Shown here one piece after another: positions 1-8,833 of a stretch of DNA of 64,000 bases (position 1 is the first letter of the stretch; the number at the start of each line of letters is the position of its first letter). The notes under the pieces were generated by a model. That model made no database searches. It had not been told where the DNA came from and saw nothing but the letters and a program-made list of their open reading frames with translations. The translations under genes and the position numbers were made by a program. Origin of the DNA: Microvirga vignae (GTDB lineage Bacteria > Pseudomonadota > Alphaproteobacteria > Rhizobiales > Beijerinckiaceae); assembly GCF_001017175.1 (NCBI RefSeq), contig NZ_LCYG01000016.1, forward strand, positions 124,001-188,000, written 5' to 3'.

Positions 1-1
1 T

Positions 2-700
2 GCAGGTGCGACTGCAATTCAAAATGCCCTTAAAAAGATATCTAACAACCAGGGGTGGCCCCTTTCGATTATCGAAAAGACAGGAGAGATTGGAGGCACG
101 AAGGTTCCTCCTGCTGAACTTGAGCTCATCCAAAAGCTCTCAGAGGAGGGAGTAATGAAGCCCCCAAAAATTCAGTTCGGTTCGAAATCTGAGGCTTTTG
201 TCTTCACTCCGAAACCTGGAAATGTCCGTTTGAACGGAGCCAATCGTGAGATCTACGAACGAGCAATGGCCCTGATCTCTGCAGTCAGAAAGGGGCAGCT
301 TCTCGCAGACGCATATCGCATTCGGTCTCCGCTCGCTATTCTCGAGGCGCTCCGAAGCCGTGGTTACTTGGGCGCAAACTCTGAGGCGAAGGAGCAGTAC
401 CAAAACCTCGTCATTATGAGAGTTGCATACCTAAGTGAGATTTCGCCTGGGCGCTGGCAGCTTCATCTCCATAGGACGGATGAGAACAATGCTGCGATCA
501 CACTTGCAATTGAGCTTCTCCGCACTGGACAGATAGCAAATCTGGAGGTCGACCGAGAGGCGCGCATTGCCCTTACGAAGGATGAGAGTTACGTCCAGTC
601 GCTGATTTCGGCCTCTGAGATGAGGAAAAAGCCTCGTGCTCTCAAGAGTGAGCAAGCTGTACACGAATTTGAGCAACTGCTCCTAAAGCTAGAGGCATAA
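2..700 (+). CDS. Hypothetical protein, C-terminal part only (runs off left edge)
   Basis: The frame that contains the ATG at 155 stays open without a stop back to base 2, so that ATG is very likely internal and the gene begins outside the window. About 232 residues are visible. I do not recognise the family. The visible part is soluble, mostly helical, with a stretch around EALRSRGYLG that would suit a winged-helix fold. The stop at 698-700 is one base before the GTG of the next gene, so the two are probably translationally coupled and work together. Its place beside a PD-(D/E)XK protein in a nuclease-rich island suggests, without proof, a role in defence. Confidence 0.6.
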   Translation, partial: AGATAIQNALKKISNNQGWPLSIIEKTGEIGGTKVPPAELELIQKLSEEGVMKPPKIQFGSKSEAFVFTPKPGNVRLNGANREIYERAMALISAVRKGQLLADAYRIRSPLAILEALRSRGYLGANSEAKEQYQNLVIMRVAYLSEISPGRWQLHLHRTDENNAAITLAIELLRTGQIANLEVDREARIALTKDESYVQSLISASEMRKKPRALKSEQAVHEFEQLLLKLEA

Positions 701-701
701 C

Positions 702-1811
702 GTGGGCAAATTCGACAACGATCGCCACCAGAAAGAGCTTGCCATACGTTACTGCCTAGCGAAGGGAACGTTGCCCTTCCTAGAGGTAGTGGTATCAAGT
801 GTCTCAGACATTAGCGAGTCAGTCGAGGTACTAACAGATATCGACGTTCTAGGTGTCGAGTATCAGAATGATGGTCAGTTATTCAGGACCATTTTCGATT
901 GCAAAACCAGAAAGGAGAGCGCCGTCAATCGTGCCCTCTGGGCCAGGGGGCTGATGGCGTATACTGGCTGCGATTATTGCATTTCCATTCTCAGAAGTGC
1001 GGCGGTAACCAACCACCGACTGTCTGCCTTAGCTATTAATGTAGATCTGCATGAGGAAAAGTCGTTCATAGCTTTAGGTGAGTCATTCGATATAGAGTTT
1101 AACAAAGATAATCATTACCAATCATCAATCGACAGGTGGAACAAATCGTTTGAGGCGTACGCCAAATACAGATGGAGCGAGGTATTATTCGGTCAGGTTC
1201 GTAGCGTAGTCCCACTGACAGACAAACCCTGGAACGTTTTTAGACGTCTCATCGCGGAGCTCAAGGAGGTCAGGGGCTATATCGACCCAAATAAGCCTGA
1301 TCATCTTTGCATGTTCTATGATCTCTTAGGATCAGCGTTTGTGCTTTGGGCCACCATGGCGCGTGATCTTCGCCGCGTCTACCTGCCGACTATGGTCAGA
1401 AACGAATTTGAGACGCTATTCAGGCATTACATTTGGGGAGGGCAGGAAGCGTATGAGCTCCGGCGCCAAATGTCTGAGCTTATGCCAAGAGATGAGAAAG
1501 CAAAGGTACCGTTCGAGCTCGCGAACTGGGCAAAGCTAGTCGATTTTGCTGGCTTAGTTATTGCAGCTCCACAAAGCGTTTTTCAATGTGCGCACGTATG
1601 CCGCGAACTCTCAATAAGGTCAGCAAGCGGACCGGTAGCGCAACTCGACGCTAGGATTGGCGAAACGGTTCGGCGAAACGCGCGAACGGTACAGTACATA
1701 ATGGCACTTTCGTCATATTTCGTGGGGGCTGCGAACTTGCCAAGAGATCTAGCAAAGGCGGTAGAGGCAGAACTCGGTTCGATGTACTTAGCTGCCGCGC
1801 CATCTACATAG
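702..1811 (+). CDS. PD-(D/E)XK-like nuclease-fold protein, 369 aa
   Basis: The start is GTG at 702, one base after the preceding stop, with AGAGG inside the upstream gene as ribosome site. Residues 28-70 read like a restriction-endonuclease core: Glu28, a TDIDVLG strand with Asp48, then FDCKTRK with Asp66 and Lys68, that is D-x(17)-D-C-K. The long helical C-terminal part (about 150-369) is unrecognised. The fold assignment is from motif reading alone. The coupling to the partial gene upstream suggests a two-gene system in which this protein is the nucleic-acid-cleaving or binding effector. Confidence 0.55.
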   Translation: MGKFDNDRHQKELAIRYCLAKGTLPFLEVVVSSVSDISESVEVLTDIDVLGVEYQNDGQLFRTIFDCKTRKESAVNRALWARGLMAYTGCDYCISILRSAAVTNHRLSALAINVDLHEEKSFIALGESFDIEFNKDNHYQSSIDRWNKSFEAYAKYRWSEVLFGQVRSVVPLTDKPWNVFRRLIAELKEVRGYIDPNKPDHLCMFYDLLGSAFVLWATMARDLRRVYLPTMVRNEFETLFRHYIWGGQEAYELRRQMSELMPRDEKAKVPFELANWAKLVDFAGLVIAAPQSVFQCAHVCRELSIRSASGPVAQLDARIGETVRRNARTVQYIMALSSYFVGAANLPRDLAKAVEAELGSMYLAAAPST

Positions 1812-1871
1812 AATGCGATGATGAGAGTGTAGAAGTCATACCTCTTTGCAGCCGAATTACGGATCTAATAA

Positions 1872-2927
1872 ATGACTTCCCTTTGGCGTGTCGATAGTGG
1901 CCGCTTAATTCCGGTCACTAAATCAAAGCTTGACACAGAGAGACAGCTTGAAGAATGGATCGAACGCGATCCAACCATGCTCGATCCTGACCTCATGATT
2001 ATCGGTCGCCAAGTTGAGACAGGGTTCGGTCGCATCGATCTTCTCGGAGTTGCAAGCGACGGTTCTCTCCGCGTGATTGAGTTAAAGCGCGATCGTACTC
2101 CGCGTGAAGTGATTGCGCAGGTCCTAGATTACGCGAGCTGGGTAACAAAGCTCACTACACCGGATGTACATCGTCTCGCTGAAGAGTATTTTCGCAGTAA
2201 AAATATATCTGAGACGTTTGCGCAGCGCTTCCGATCGACGTTCGATACTGCACTGCCCGATCCGTTGAACACCACTCACGGATTGCTCATAGTAGCCAGC
2301 TCACTTGACCCGTCATCCCAGCGCATTGTTGAGTACCTGTCCGAAGTGCATGGGGTGGCAATCAATACTGCGTTCTTCAATGTTTTTAGTGATCAAGATC
2401 GCGTGTATGTCTCTGCTGATTGGCTCCTCGATCAACAGTCAGTAATTGAGCGGACTGAGACCAGAACGAAAGCCCCATGGTCGGGCATATGGTACGGCAA
2501 TGTAGGCGAAGGACCGCACCGATCATGGGAAGATATGAGGCGCTATGGCTTTCTGGCTGCGGGCAATGGGAGATTGTATTCGTCTAAGCTGGAATTACTG
2601 AACGTCGGAGACGCGATCTTCGTCTATCAAAAGAGGCAGGGCTATGTAGGGTACGGAATCATTTCCGGTTCAGTCATCCGAGCACGCGACTATACAGTTG
2701 ATGGAAAGCCTTTATTCGACTTGCCCTTGCTGCAGCCCAACCTTAAGCACGATGCAGATGATCCTGACCTTGCTGAATATTTAGTCCCCATAAAATGGGA
2801 GCGAACCTACTCATTTGAGCAGGCTAAAACCTTTCCAGGAGCCTTTGCTAACCAGAACATTGTTTGTCGGCTGCGCGACCAAGCAACACTCGACTTTCTG
2901 TATGATTCATTTGGAATAGTGCGCTGA
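1872..2927 (+). CDS. NucS-like (DUF91) endonuclease with probable EVE/PUA-like C-terminal domain, 351 aa
   Basis: Residues 20-90 carry a NucS/RecB-type PD-(D/E)XK core: ERQLEEWIERDP, GRIDLLG with Asp56, VIELKRD with Glu70 and Lys72, then a helix with a Gln (IAQVLDYASW). In NucS-type proteins this fold cuts branched or mismatched DNA. From about residue 205 the protein has a separate region (GIWYGNVGEG, SWEDMRRYGFLAAG, VGDAIFVYQKRQGYVGYGII) that looks like a PUA/EVE-type barrel of the sort used to read modified bases. Such fusion would suit modification-dependent restriction. It follows the previous gene after 60 bases, so it may or may not be in the same operon. Confidence 0.7.
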   Translation: MTSLWRVDSGRLIPVTKSKLDTERQLEEWIERDPTMLDPDLMIIGRQVETGFGRIDLLGVASDGSLRVIELKRDRTPREVIAQVLDYASWVTKLTTPDVHRLAEEYFRSKNISETFAQRFRSTFDTALPDPLNTTHGLLIVASSLDPSSQRIVEYLSEVHGVAINTAFFNVFSDQDRVYVSADWLLDQQSVIERTETRTKAPWSGIWYGNVGEGPHRSWEDMRRYGFLAAGNGRLYSSKLELLNVGDAIFVYQKRQGYVGYGIISGSVIRARDYTVDGKPLFDLPLLQPNLKHDADDPDLAEYLVPIKWERTYSFEQAKTFPGAFANQNIVCRLRDQATLDFLYDSFGIVR

Positions 2928-3514
2928 TGCCATCGGCCTTTCTGCTCTCTTTGCGTGACAGTTGAGTAGCCCTATGTACACGGCGGCGTGCCGATTAGAA
3001 CGGCAGAGTTAAGGGTTTGCTTTTGCGTTCTTAGCAACCACAGCGTATCGCGTCCGCTACACGCTTCTGCACGTTGGGGGGCATCAATTCTCAAGTAGGT
3101 TCGAGATAGATAACTGCGTAGCCCGTAACCGCAGAGGGGATCTTCTATGTTCTCTTTCCCTCTCTTCTGCTTTCTTCATTCTCTTCTTTAATCGGGTTAT
3201 TAAGTTACCGGTAAATTGAACGTTAGGCTGTGCATGGGATTGGACCATAACCGCAGTTGTAACCACTTGGTCCAACGGTTATACCCCTCTAGCAAAATTC
3301 CGGCTTCAGCGGATGCCCTGCGCGCTAGTGCAATCGCTGATCGTGCGTATCCTCCGCCCTATCAGTCCAATGGGGATTTTGTAACTTGAGCATTATGGGG
3401 CTTCCGGGGGCTACCTCATCGGCAACCCTTGCTACATCTAAATGGTGCAGGGGATTTCAGGAGTAGGAGCATAAACTTGGGCGACCAGTCCAAGTTCTTT
3501 GAAGGCTCTAACGT
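2928..3514. other. Non-coding gap of 587 bases
   Basis: No convincing gene. A 63-codon frame on the minus strand at 3084-3275 has low-complexity basic sequence over a pyrimidine-rich stretch (about 3145-3190) and is probably not coding. The last 100 bases should hold the promoter of the Mrr-type gene; I could not fix -10 and -35 boxes with confidence. Confidence 0.5.
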
Positions 3515-4624
3515 ATGAACTCCTTGGAAGCTCCAGAGCAGGAATATACGGAAACGCCCGAGCAGCGCCAAGAGCGTCTCAAGCAGATTGCCAAAGCACG
3601 TGTGGAGCGCTTAGCCGCCGGTGACGTCGTTGTGCGGCCTCATCTAACTTCCGAAGGTATAAGAAATCTGTCCGAGATTGAGTGTTCTGGTAATCTAGAA
3701 AAATCTGCAACTGCTCAATTGCTTGAAGATGGGATTTTAGAATTCCCGATCAGAACGTATAATGTCGTTGTTAAAAAAGACGGTGAAGTCACTCATCCAC
3801 ACGGGCGTATATTATCATTTAATGTGGAACTTAACGACGTAAAACTAGACGACCAATTAATTTGCTACACCCGTGGAGGCAACACTTCGTTTTCTATAAA
3901 AGCGCCTGAACCATATGCCCATGTGTTTCGCGACGGCAAAATTAGAAACCCTCATCCACTTGCTGTTTTGAGGAGACTTATAGAGGACGAGTTGTTCCCA
4001 GCATATTTTGAAGCGCTTATCTCAGAGAGGTTTCAAGCCTATCAGACACTCAAAAGGATTTATGAAGAGGCAGAACGATTCCGTGACGTTCTAATTAGGA
4101 AATATAGGCAACTCACGTATATTGATGAGTATGAAACACTTGAAGCGACCCGATTCAAAGATGAATTGAAGCGGTTTGCAGAGAAGCGTCTCCACGACAT
4201 CCCTACTTCCGTTGCGGTCGATATAGTTTTTGGTCTGGTCCTAATTTGGGTCTCTGACGAAGATTCCAGCTCTGAACAGGTCCCGTTCGACCCAGGGATG
4301 TCTCCCATAGATTATGAACGATTTTGTGCTGAACGGTTTACTGCAATCGGCTGGGCTACACGCCTGACAAAAACGTCAGGAGACCAGGGCGCTGATATCA
4401 TCTGCGAAGCAAATCAAAAGCGCTTAGTCGTGCAATGCAAGCTCTATTCCGGCTCCGTTGGGAATGCTGCAGTCCAAGAAATCATTGCAGCTCGGGAATA
4501 CGAATACGCCGATTTAGCTGCGGTAGTATCAAATGCGCCATTCACCGTGGCCGCAAAAGAATTGGCATCAGCTGCTAGTGTCCTTCTTTTACACCACGAT
4601 GAGATTGGCAGCGTACTGCCCTAA
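3515..4624 (+). CDS. Mrr-type restriction endonuclease, 369 aa
   Basis: The C-terminal 100 residues match the Mrr_cat nuclease domain: FCAERFTAIGW, then SGDQGADII with Asp294, then VVQCKLY with Gln307 and Lys309, followed by GNAAVQEI and a DLAAVVSNAPFT strand. This is the (D)-(Q)xK variant typical of Mrr, which cuts modified DNA. The N-terminal 270 residues, with basic and charged helices, form an unrecognised domain that probably senses a target. GAAGG at about 3500 serves as ribosome site. It stands alone with long gaps on both sides and is therefore a single-gene unit. Confidence 0.8.
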   Translation: MNSLEAPEQEYTETPEQRQERLKQIAKARVERLAAGDVVVRPHLTSEGIRNLSEIECSGNLEKSATAQLLEDGILEFPIRTYNVVVKKDGEVTHPHGRILSFNVELNDVKLDDQLICYTRGGNTSFSIKAPEPYAHVFRDGKIRNPHPLAVLRRLIEDELFPAYFEALISERFQAYQTLKRIYEEAERFRDVLIRKYRQLTYIDEYETLEATRFKDELKRFAEKRLHDIPTSVAVDIVFGLVLIWVSDEDSSSEQVPFDPGMSPIDYERFCAERFTAIGWATRLTKTSGDQGADIICEANQKRLVVQCKLYSGSVGNAAVQEIIAAREYEYADLAAVVSNAPFTVAAKELASAASVLLLHHDEIGSVLP

Positions 4625-4985
4625 AGAATTGTTGCAAACTACGGATCTTAAACCTCCTGAGGCTCCGCAGGTCAGGTGCTCAAGTGACGAAGTTCTGCTT
4701 CCTGATCTAGGTTTGGTGCCCCGGAGGCCTCGCAGAAACGTCGCGATGTCATCATGGCGAAACCTGCTCTGAAATCAGAACTTCGATAGATGAGTACTAC
4801 TCCTGAATGCTCAACACGAGGGCGCATGCAGACGTGTTGCCTTTGACCTGATCTGACCAAAGCACACCGGCTTAGTGCCATAGCTGTCTCCTCCGAGGCG
4901 CTTCAGCTGTCGACCGGTTGACGATGTGCCGGGTGGGCAATGCTAACGGTCCCGTCTCCGCTGCGTTGCTCTGAGCCACGCACCT

Positions 4986-5075
4986 GTTTCACCGGTTTCG
5001 AGAAGCTTAGTTTGTCGGTGAAGCAGGGGCCTCTACGCGGGAGGGCGGGAAGGAGATTTCCGAAACCGGTGAAAC
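4986..5075. repeat. Perfect 15-base inverted repeat GTTTCACCGGTTTCG / CGAAACCGGTGAAAC
   Basis: The left arm is at 4986-5000 and the right arm at 5061-5075, separated by 60 bases. The right arm and its purine-rich lead (GGAAGGAGATTTCC) recur in the same direction at 8785-8814, so the two-gene module 5298-8676 is bracketed. The rest of the 4625-5297 gap shows no gene. The motif may be a replication origin or recombination site of the element. Confidence 0.75.
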
Positions 5076-5297
5076 CAAAGCATTCGTGAAGGCCAGTCCG
5101 AATGATATTTGGTTGCATAGTTCATTAAGTATAAGAGGAGGTAAGACGAATAAACTCGGCCTAAAGCAATCAAGGAAGGCGACAAACTCGCGCTATAAAG
5201 TTAGGCTTTCTGTGCCGAGATTTGCCTTCAGTTCATTCGAGCTATCGATCGCGGCATAATTTCAATCGACTCGCGTAAGTAGGCTTATTCAAATCCA

Positions 5298-6896
5298 ATG
5301 GCTTCTGCATTCAACTCGAAGCTCGCTGTATACGGTCAATGGACATACAGAGTCGCATGGGCTCTGGAGATAGTAGCTGCATCCATTGGATTAGCAACCG
5401 GCCTTGCGCTTGGTTATCAAGCTTACACAGCTAGCCTCGGTACAGATGTATCGATCAGTACACTCGATCTTGCTCTTGCAAGCGCTCCATTTCTCATGGT
5501 CGCTCTAGCAGAACTAATCAAAATCCCAGTCGCTACGCTGCTATTCTCGGTGAAGTGGGTTTGGAAACCTGTTCTAGCAATCTGTCTGGCGTTGATGGCC
5601 TTGATTACATTCGAGACGGTCTTCTTCGGCCTCGAAAGGGCATCTGCACAAAGACAGATAAAGTACGAAGACATTCGAGTTCGAAAAGAAACTAAGACTG
5701 TCGAGCTTCAGAATGTTGAGCAAGCCATAAACAATAATGCTGGTACTCAATACGTAGGGAAAGTCCAAGAAGAGCTCGATCAACTCAATGCAATCGCTGC
5801 ATCTGAATTAAAACGCAAAGAAGAAGAGCTTCAGCGTATACAGACGCAGATCGACGATATTCGCCTCCGTAATCCTCAATTTGCTTCGTTAGAGCGACAA
5901 ATTCGAACTCGCGGTGGTGAGTTGGACCAAATTATCCAACGAAGAGACAACGAGGTGCAGCAGCGGGGCGGAGCATTTGAGCGCCAGAGGGACAGCTATG
6001 ACCGCCGAATAGCAGAAGCCCGAGCCGCAGGGGATATGATCGCTGTGCGACGGTATGAAGAGGAGCGTGCCCGGCTGCGCAATCCTGTTCCAGAAATTAC
6101 GGAGCGTTACTCAGCCGACGTGCAGCGCCTTGAGACTGAATTGCGTACATTACGTAGTCAGCAATTCGCGCTAGAAACCAATGAAAGTGAGAGCGACAAG
6201 CAAGCCCGACAGTCTCTTGAACAGCGCCGCGCCACAGTAGAACAGGAAAGGATCGCTCTGGAACAGCAATGGCAGGAGCGACGGAATCTGACGCTATCAA
6301 GACTGGAAGACGCGCAAAACCAACAACGCCGAACTGCTGAGGAGGCTGCAGTACTCCGTTCGATGGCGTCGAAGCTCCGTAATGAACTCGCAGAAATTGA
6401 TAAAGAGCGAGTTGCAGTCGCCCGAGTTGATCAAGTCCGCCGTTTTGCGGGTAGGATCTATCGCAAGCAACCTGAGCAGGTAGAGGTGGATGAAGCCGAG
6501 TTCATTGCTCTTGTTTGGTTCGGCTCACTAGCAGGGCTAGCTGCATTTGCTGGGCCGCTCACTGCAATAGTAGCCTTGGGCCTGCAACGATCGGCGGAGA
6601 TACGCGAGCAGCGGCACACACGCAGTCTCTCAAGTTACCTGCGGCGCTGGCTGATTCAGTGGCGTTTCCGGCGAACCAAAAGCGTTCCTTTGCGCGTCGA
6701 GGTGCCCGTTGATCGCGAGATTGAGAAGCGGATCGAAGTGCCCGTCGAGAAAGTAATCAAAGAAATCCTGTATGTGCCTGTGCTGACCGACGACCCTGAC
6801 GCGGTCCGAAAATCACTGTCAAAGGACTTGCCTGCGGAGATTGCAGACCTCGTGCGTGTGAAGTTCAAGGGTGAGGCGAATGCAAATCCGGCATAA
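5298..6896 (+). CDS. Membrane protein with long cytoplasmic or periplasmic coiled coil, 532 aa
   Basis: Three hydrophobic segments lie at roughly residues 15-42, 58-78 and 85-112. A Gln/Glu/Arg-rich heptad region of about 270 residues (115-390) follows, with long alternating REE, QRR and ERQ runs typical of a coiled coil. A further membrane segment lies near 400-428. The C-terminal tail has a repeated valine-proline-valine pattern (VEVPVDREIEK, IEVPVEKVIK). I do not recognise the family. Its stop overlaps the start of the next gene by 17 bases (from the ATG at 6880), so the two are translated together. A sensor or scaffold in the membrane that controls the downstream protease-like protein is the most natural reading. 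Confidence 0.6.
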   Translation: MASAFNSKLAVYGQWTYRVAWALEIVAASIGLATGLALGYQAYTASLGTDVSISTLDLALASAPFLMVALAELIKIPVATLLFSVKWVWKPVLAICLALMALITFETVFFGLERASAQRQIKYEDIRVRKETKTVELQNVEQAINNNAGTQYVGKVQEELDQLNAIAASELKRKEEELQRIQTQIDDIRLRNPQFASLERQIRTRGGELDQIIQRRDNEVQQRGGAFERQRDSYDRRIAEARAAGDMIAVRRYEEERARLRNPVPEITERYSADVQRLETELRTLRSQQFALETNESESDKQARQSLEQRRATVEQERIALEQQWQERRNLTLSRLEDAQNQQRRTAEEAAVLRSMASKLRNELAEIDKERVAVARVDQVRRFAGRIYRKQPEQVEVDEAEFIALVWFGSLAGLAAFAGPLTAIVALGLQRSAEIREQRHTRSLSSYLRRWLIQWRFRRTKSVPLRVEVPVDREIEKRIEVPVEKVIKEILYVPVLTDDPDAVRKSLSKDLPAEIADLVRVKFKGEANANPA

Positions 6897-8676
6897 TACT
6901 TCACTCCTTGAGCAGGCCGTTGAGCATGTTGTTCAGCGCGCATCTATACCCGTGATGCAGGCTCAAGCTGATGCGTTAGAAAGGACGAACAGGGCTGTCG
7001 CCATACGGCGTATTGCTACAGGTGCCGCAGTCGCGATCGTCGCAGTTGGTTTAGGTTTCGGCATCAAGCTCGCTCTGGAGCGTGATGGAATCCTGCCTTC
7101 AGCAGAGCCTAGCCTAATCGGACACGAACAAGTCACGGAGGCGAGTAATCAAGTAACGAAGGCAGACCTCCAGCGACCTCAGCCGAAGACTGAAACAACA
7201 GAGAAGGGGCAGCCTCCTACTGCGCCGAGCGCACCAGAGGACGGGCTGCCATCGCCGACGCTTCCTCCAGATCAGAAGACGGTGAACTATACAAAGTTCT
7301 CCAACCAGTCCTTCAGGCTGGGTGGTCGAACTTGGTTGATCACAGCTGGGCACCACTTTGAGAGTGAGGATGATAAGTCGTGGGAAGTGGCTTGGTGCTA
7401 TACACAAGCTGATGTTGATGGTGTGTCACTTAAAGTTGATCTAGCTAGGCGTTCAGGTCCTGATCAGCGGCCTCTCGCGCCTACTGCGACACCAAAAACT
7501 CTTGAGACTGCAGGGCTGACAGCTGCTGAGGCACTTGTGCTTGCATCGAAATGCGCTTGGCTTGATAAGGAATATTCTGTCGGCGAACTAGAGCCAGCGC
7601 CTAATACTCAGAGCCCTTTTAAACCTCCATTGCGAACGAGTTTGTCTAACCGCGTTCTAACGGTTCGAGGTCCAATAGAAGCGAACTTCACTCAGACAAT
7701 TAGTCAGTTCGACTTTGATGTTTTGGAAATCGATAGCATAGGTGGGTTACTTGATGAGGCTATGAAAGCAGGGCGACGTCTTCGGGCCCAAGCTAAGGAT
7801 GTTAAGGCTAGTGGGAGTTGCCTCTCAGCATGTGTCCTTATCTTAGCTGGTGGCGTCTCCCGCGATGCATTGCCTGACGCACGTGTAGGAGTTCACAGGT
7901 TTCGGGGAGATCAAGCTACGGACAAGGATCTCGAGATTGCACAACAGAAATCATCTGAGTTGATTAGCTATCTTTCGGATATGGGCATCTCGGTAGAATT
8001 GTTTCATGCTGCTTCAGCGGTCCCGTCAGACGATATGAGGTATCTGACAAGGAGCGATATGCAGAAGTGGAGCCTGATTACGGGTCCGAGAGTTCAGCCG
8101 AACCCAGAGCAGCCTCAAACTCTGCCACCAAGCCCGACCGAGCCAGTTCCAACTTCCACAGTCGCAGCTAACGGGCGAGTCGAGGCTCACAGTCGCGCTG
8201 GTTGGAGCTTAAGCTACTCAAGTGAATTGCTCGCGATTCGTCCCGACGCGAATGACACTTATGACGAGCGGTTGCAGAGCTATGACACAGCGTGGAGTTC
8301 TACTCAGCATCGTGAAGAGGTTGTCATCTATGTTCAGGTTAGCAACAACCGGCGATGCGGTGATGCAAAGCGCTATGTTGATGAGCAGCTTCTGCCGCGG
8401 CGTAATCAAGTTACGCGATCGCAAGCGGTGAATACTGGTCCTGCCCGAACCTCGTATGTGATTGAGGGACGTGGGGTTGGTCAGCGACAGAGCTTTGATC
8501 AAAGAGCTTTCATCGATTTGGTTTCGATCCGTCGAGATGATCCAAGCTCGATAGTTCACGTCGGTGGACGGTTCCCGGTGGAGCATGCCGAGATTTATCG
8601 GGCTGAAGTTATGAAAATGCTGAACTCGATGAAGCTGCCAGAGGTAGATCCCTTCAGGAATGCATGTGCCACCTGA
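6880..8676 (+). CDS. Membrane-anchored ClpP/crotonase-like serine protease-like protein (COG3904 type), 598 aa
   Basis: I prefer the ATG at 6880 to the GTG at 6871 because AAGGGTGAGG stands just before it. A single membrane span lies near residues 47-64, then a Pro-rich linker. The central region has the ClpP-like pattern: LEIDSIGGLLDEA, then ASGSCLSACVLILAGG with likely nucleophile Ser316, then VGVHRF with likely His339, as in the predicted periplasmic proteins of COG3904. A second globular region (about 425-595) is unrecognised. It overlaps the coiled-coil membrane gene upstream and probably forms a functional pair with it. Catalysis is inferred from motif spacing only. Confidence 0.65.
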   Translation: MQIRHNTSLLEQAVEHVVQRASIPVMQAQADALERTNRAVAIRRIATGAAVAIVAVGLGFGIKLALERDGILPSAEPSLIGHEQVTEASNQVTKADLQRPQPKTETTEKGQPPTAPSAPEDGLPSPTLPPDQKTVNYTKFSNQSFRLGGRTWLITAGHHFESEDDKSWEVAWCYTQADVDGVSLKVDLARRSGPDQRPLAPTATPKTLETAGLTAAEALVLASKCAWLDKEYSVGELEPAPNTQSPFKPPLRTSLSNRVLTVRGPIEANFTQTISQFDFDVLEIDSIGGLLDEAMKAGRRLRAQAKDVKASGSCLSACVLILAGGVSRDALPDARVGVHRFRGDQATDKDLEIAQQKSSELISYLSDMGISVELFHAASAVPSDDMRYLTRSDMQKWSLITGPRVQPNPEQPQTLPPSPTEPVPTSTVAANGRVEAHSRAGWSLSYSSELLAIRPDANDTYDERLQSYDTAWSSTQHREEVVIYVQVSNNRRCGDAKRYVDEQLLPRRNQVTRSQAVNTGPARTSYVIEGRGVGQRQSFDQRAFIDLVSIRRDDPSSIVHVGGRFPVEHAEIYRAEVMKMLNSMKLPEVDPFRNACAT

Positions 8677-8725
8677 GGTCCGCTCAGGCTTTGTCTGGGG
8701 AAACTTTAACTTCCATGGGCACGAT

Positions 8726-8814
8726 GGTTTCGGCGGTTTCACGAAACCAGACTTGTTGATGAGAGAGAGGCTATTAGTGAGAGAGGAAGGGAGGTTTCCC
8801 GAAACCGGTGAAAC
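8726..8814. repeat. Second copy of the GAAACCGGTGAAAC motif with an extra hairpin
   Basis: CGAAACCGGTGAAAC at 8800-8814 is identical to 5061-5075 and follows a similar purine tract. At 8726-8748 GGTTTCG and CGAAACC form a short inverted repeat. The cluster lies just past the stop of the replication helicase gene, where satellite elements often carry their origin. Confidence 0.65.
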
Positions 8815-8833
8815 CTCCCCGTACAGTGAACTC

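Noticed and set aside
3084..3275. 63-codon frame on the minus strand in the gap after the NucS-like gene
   Set aside because: Low-complexity, very basic, follows a pyrimidine tract; no ribosome site or family resemblance.
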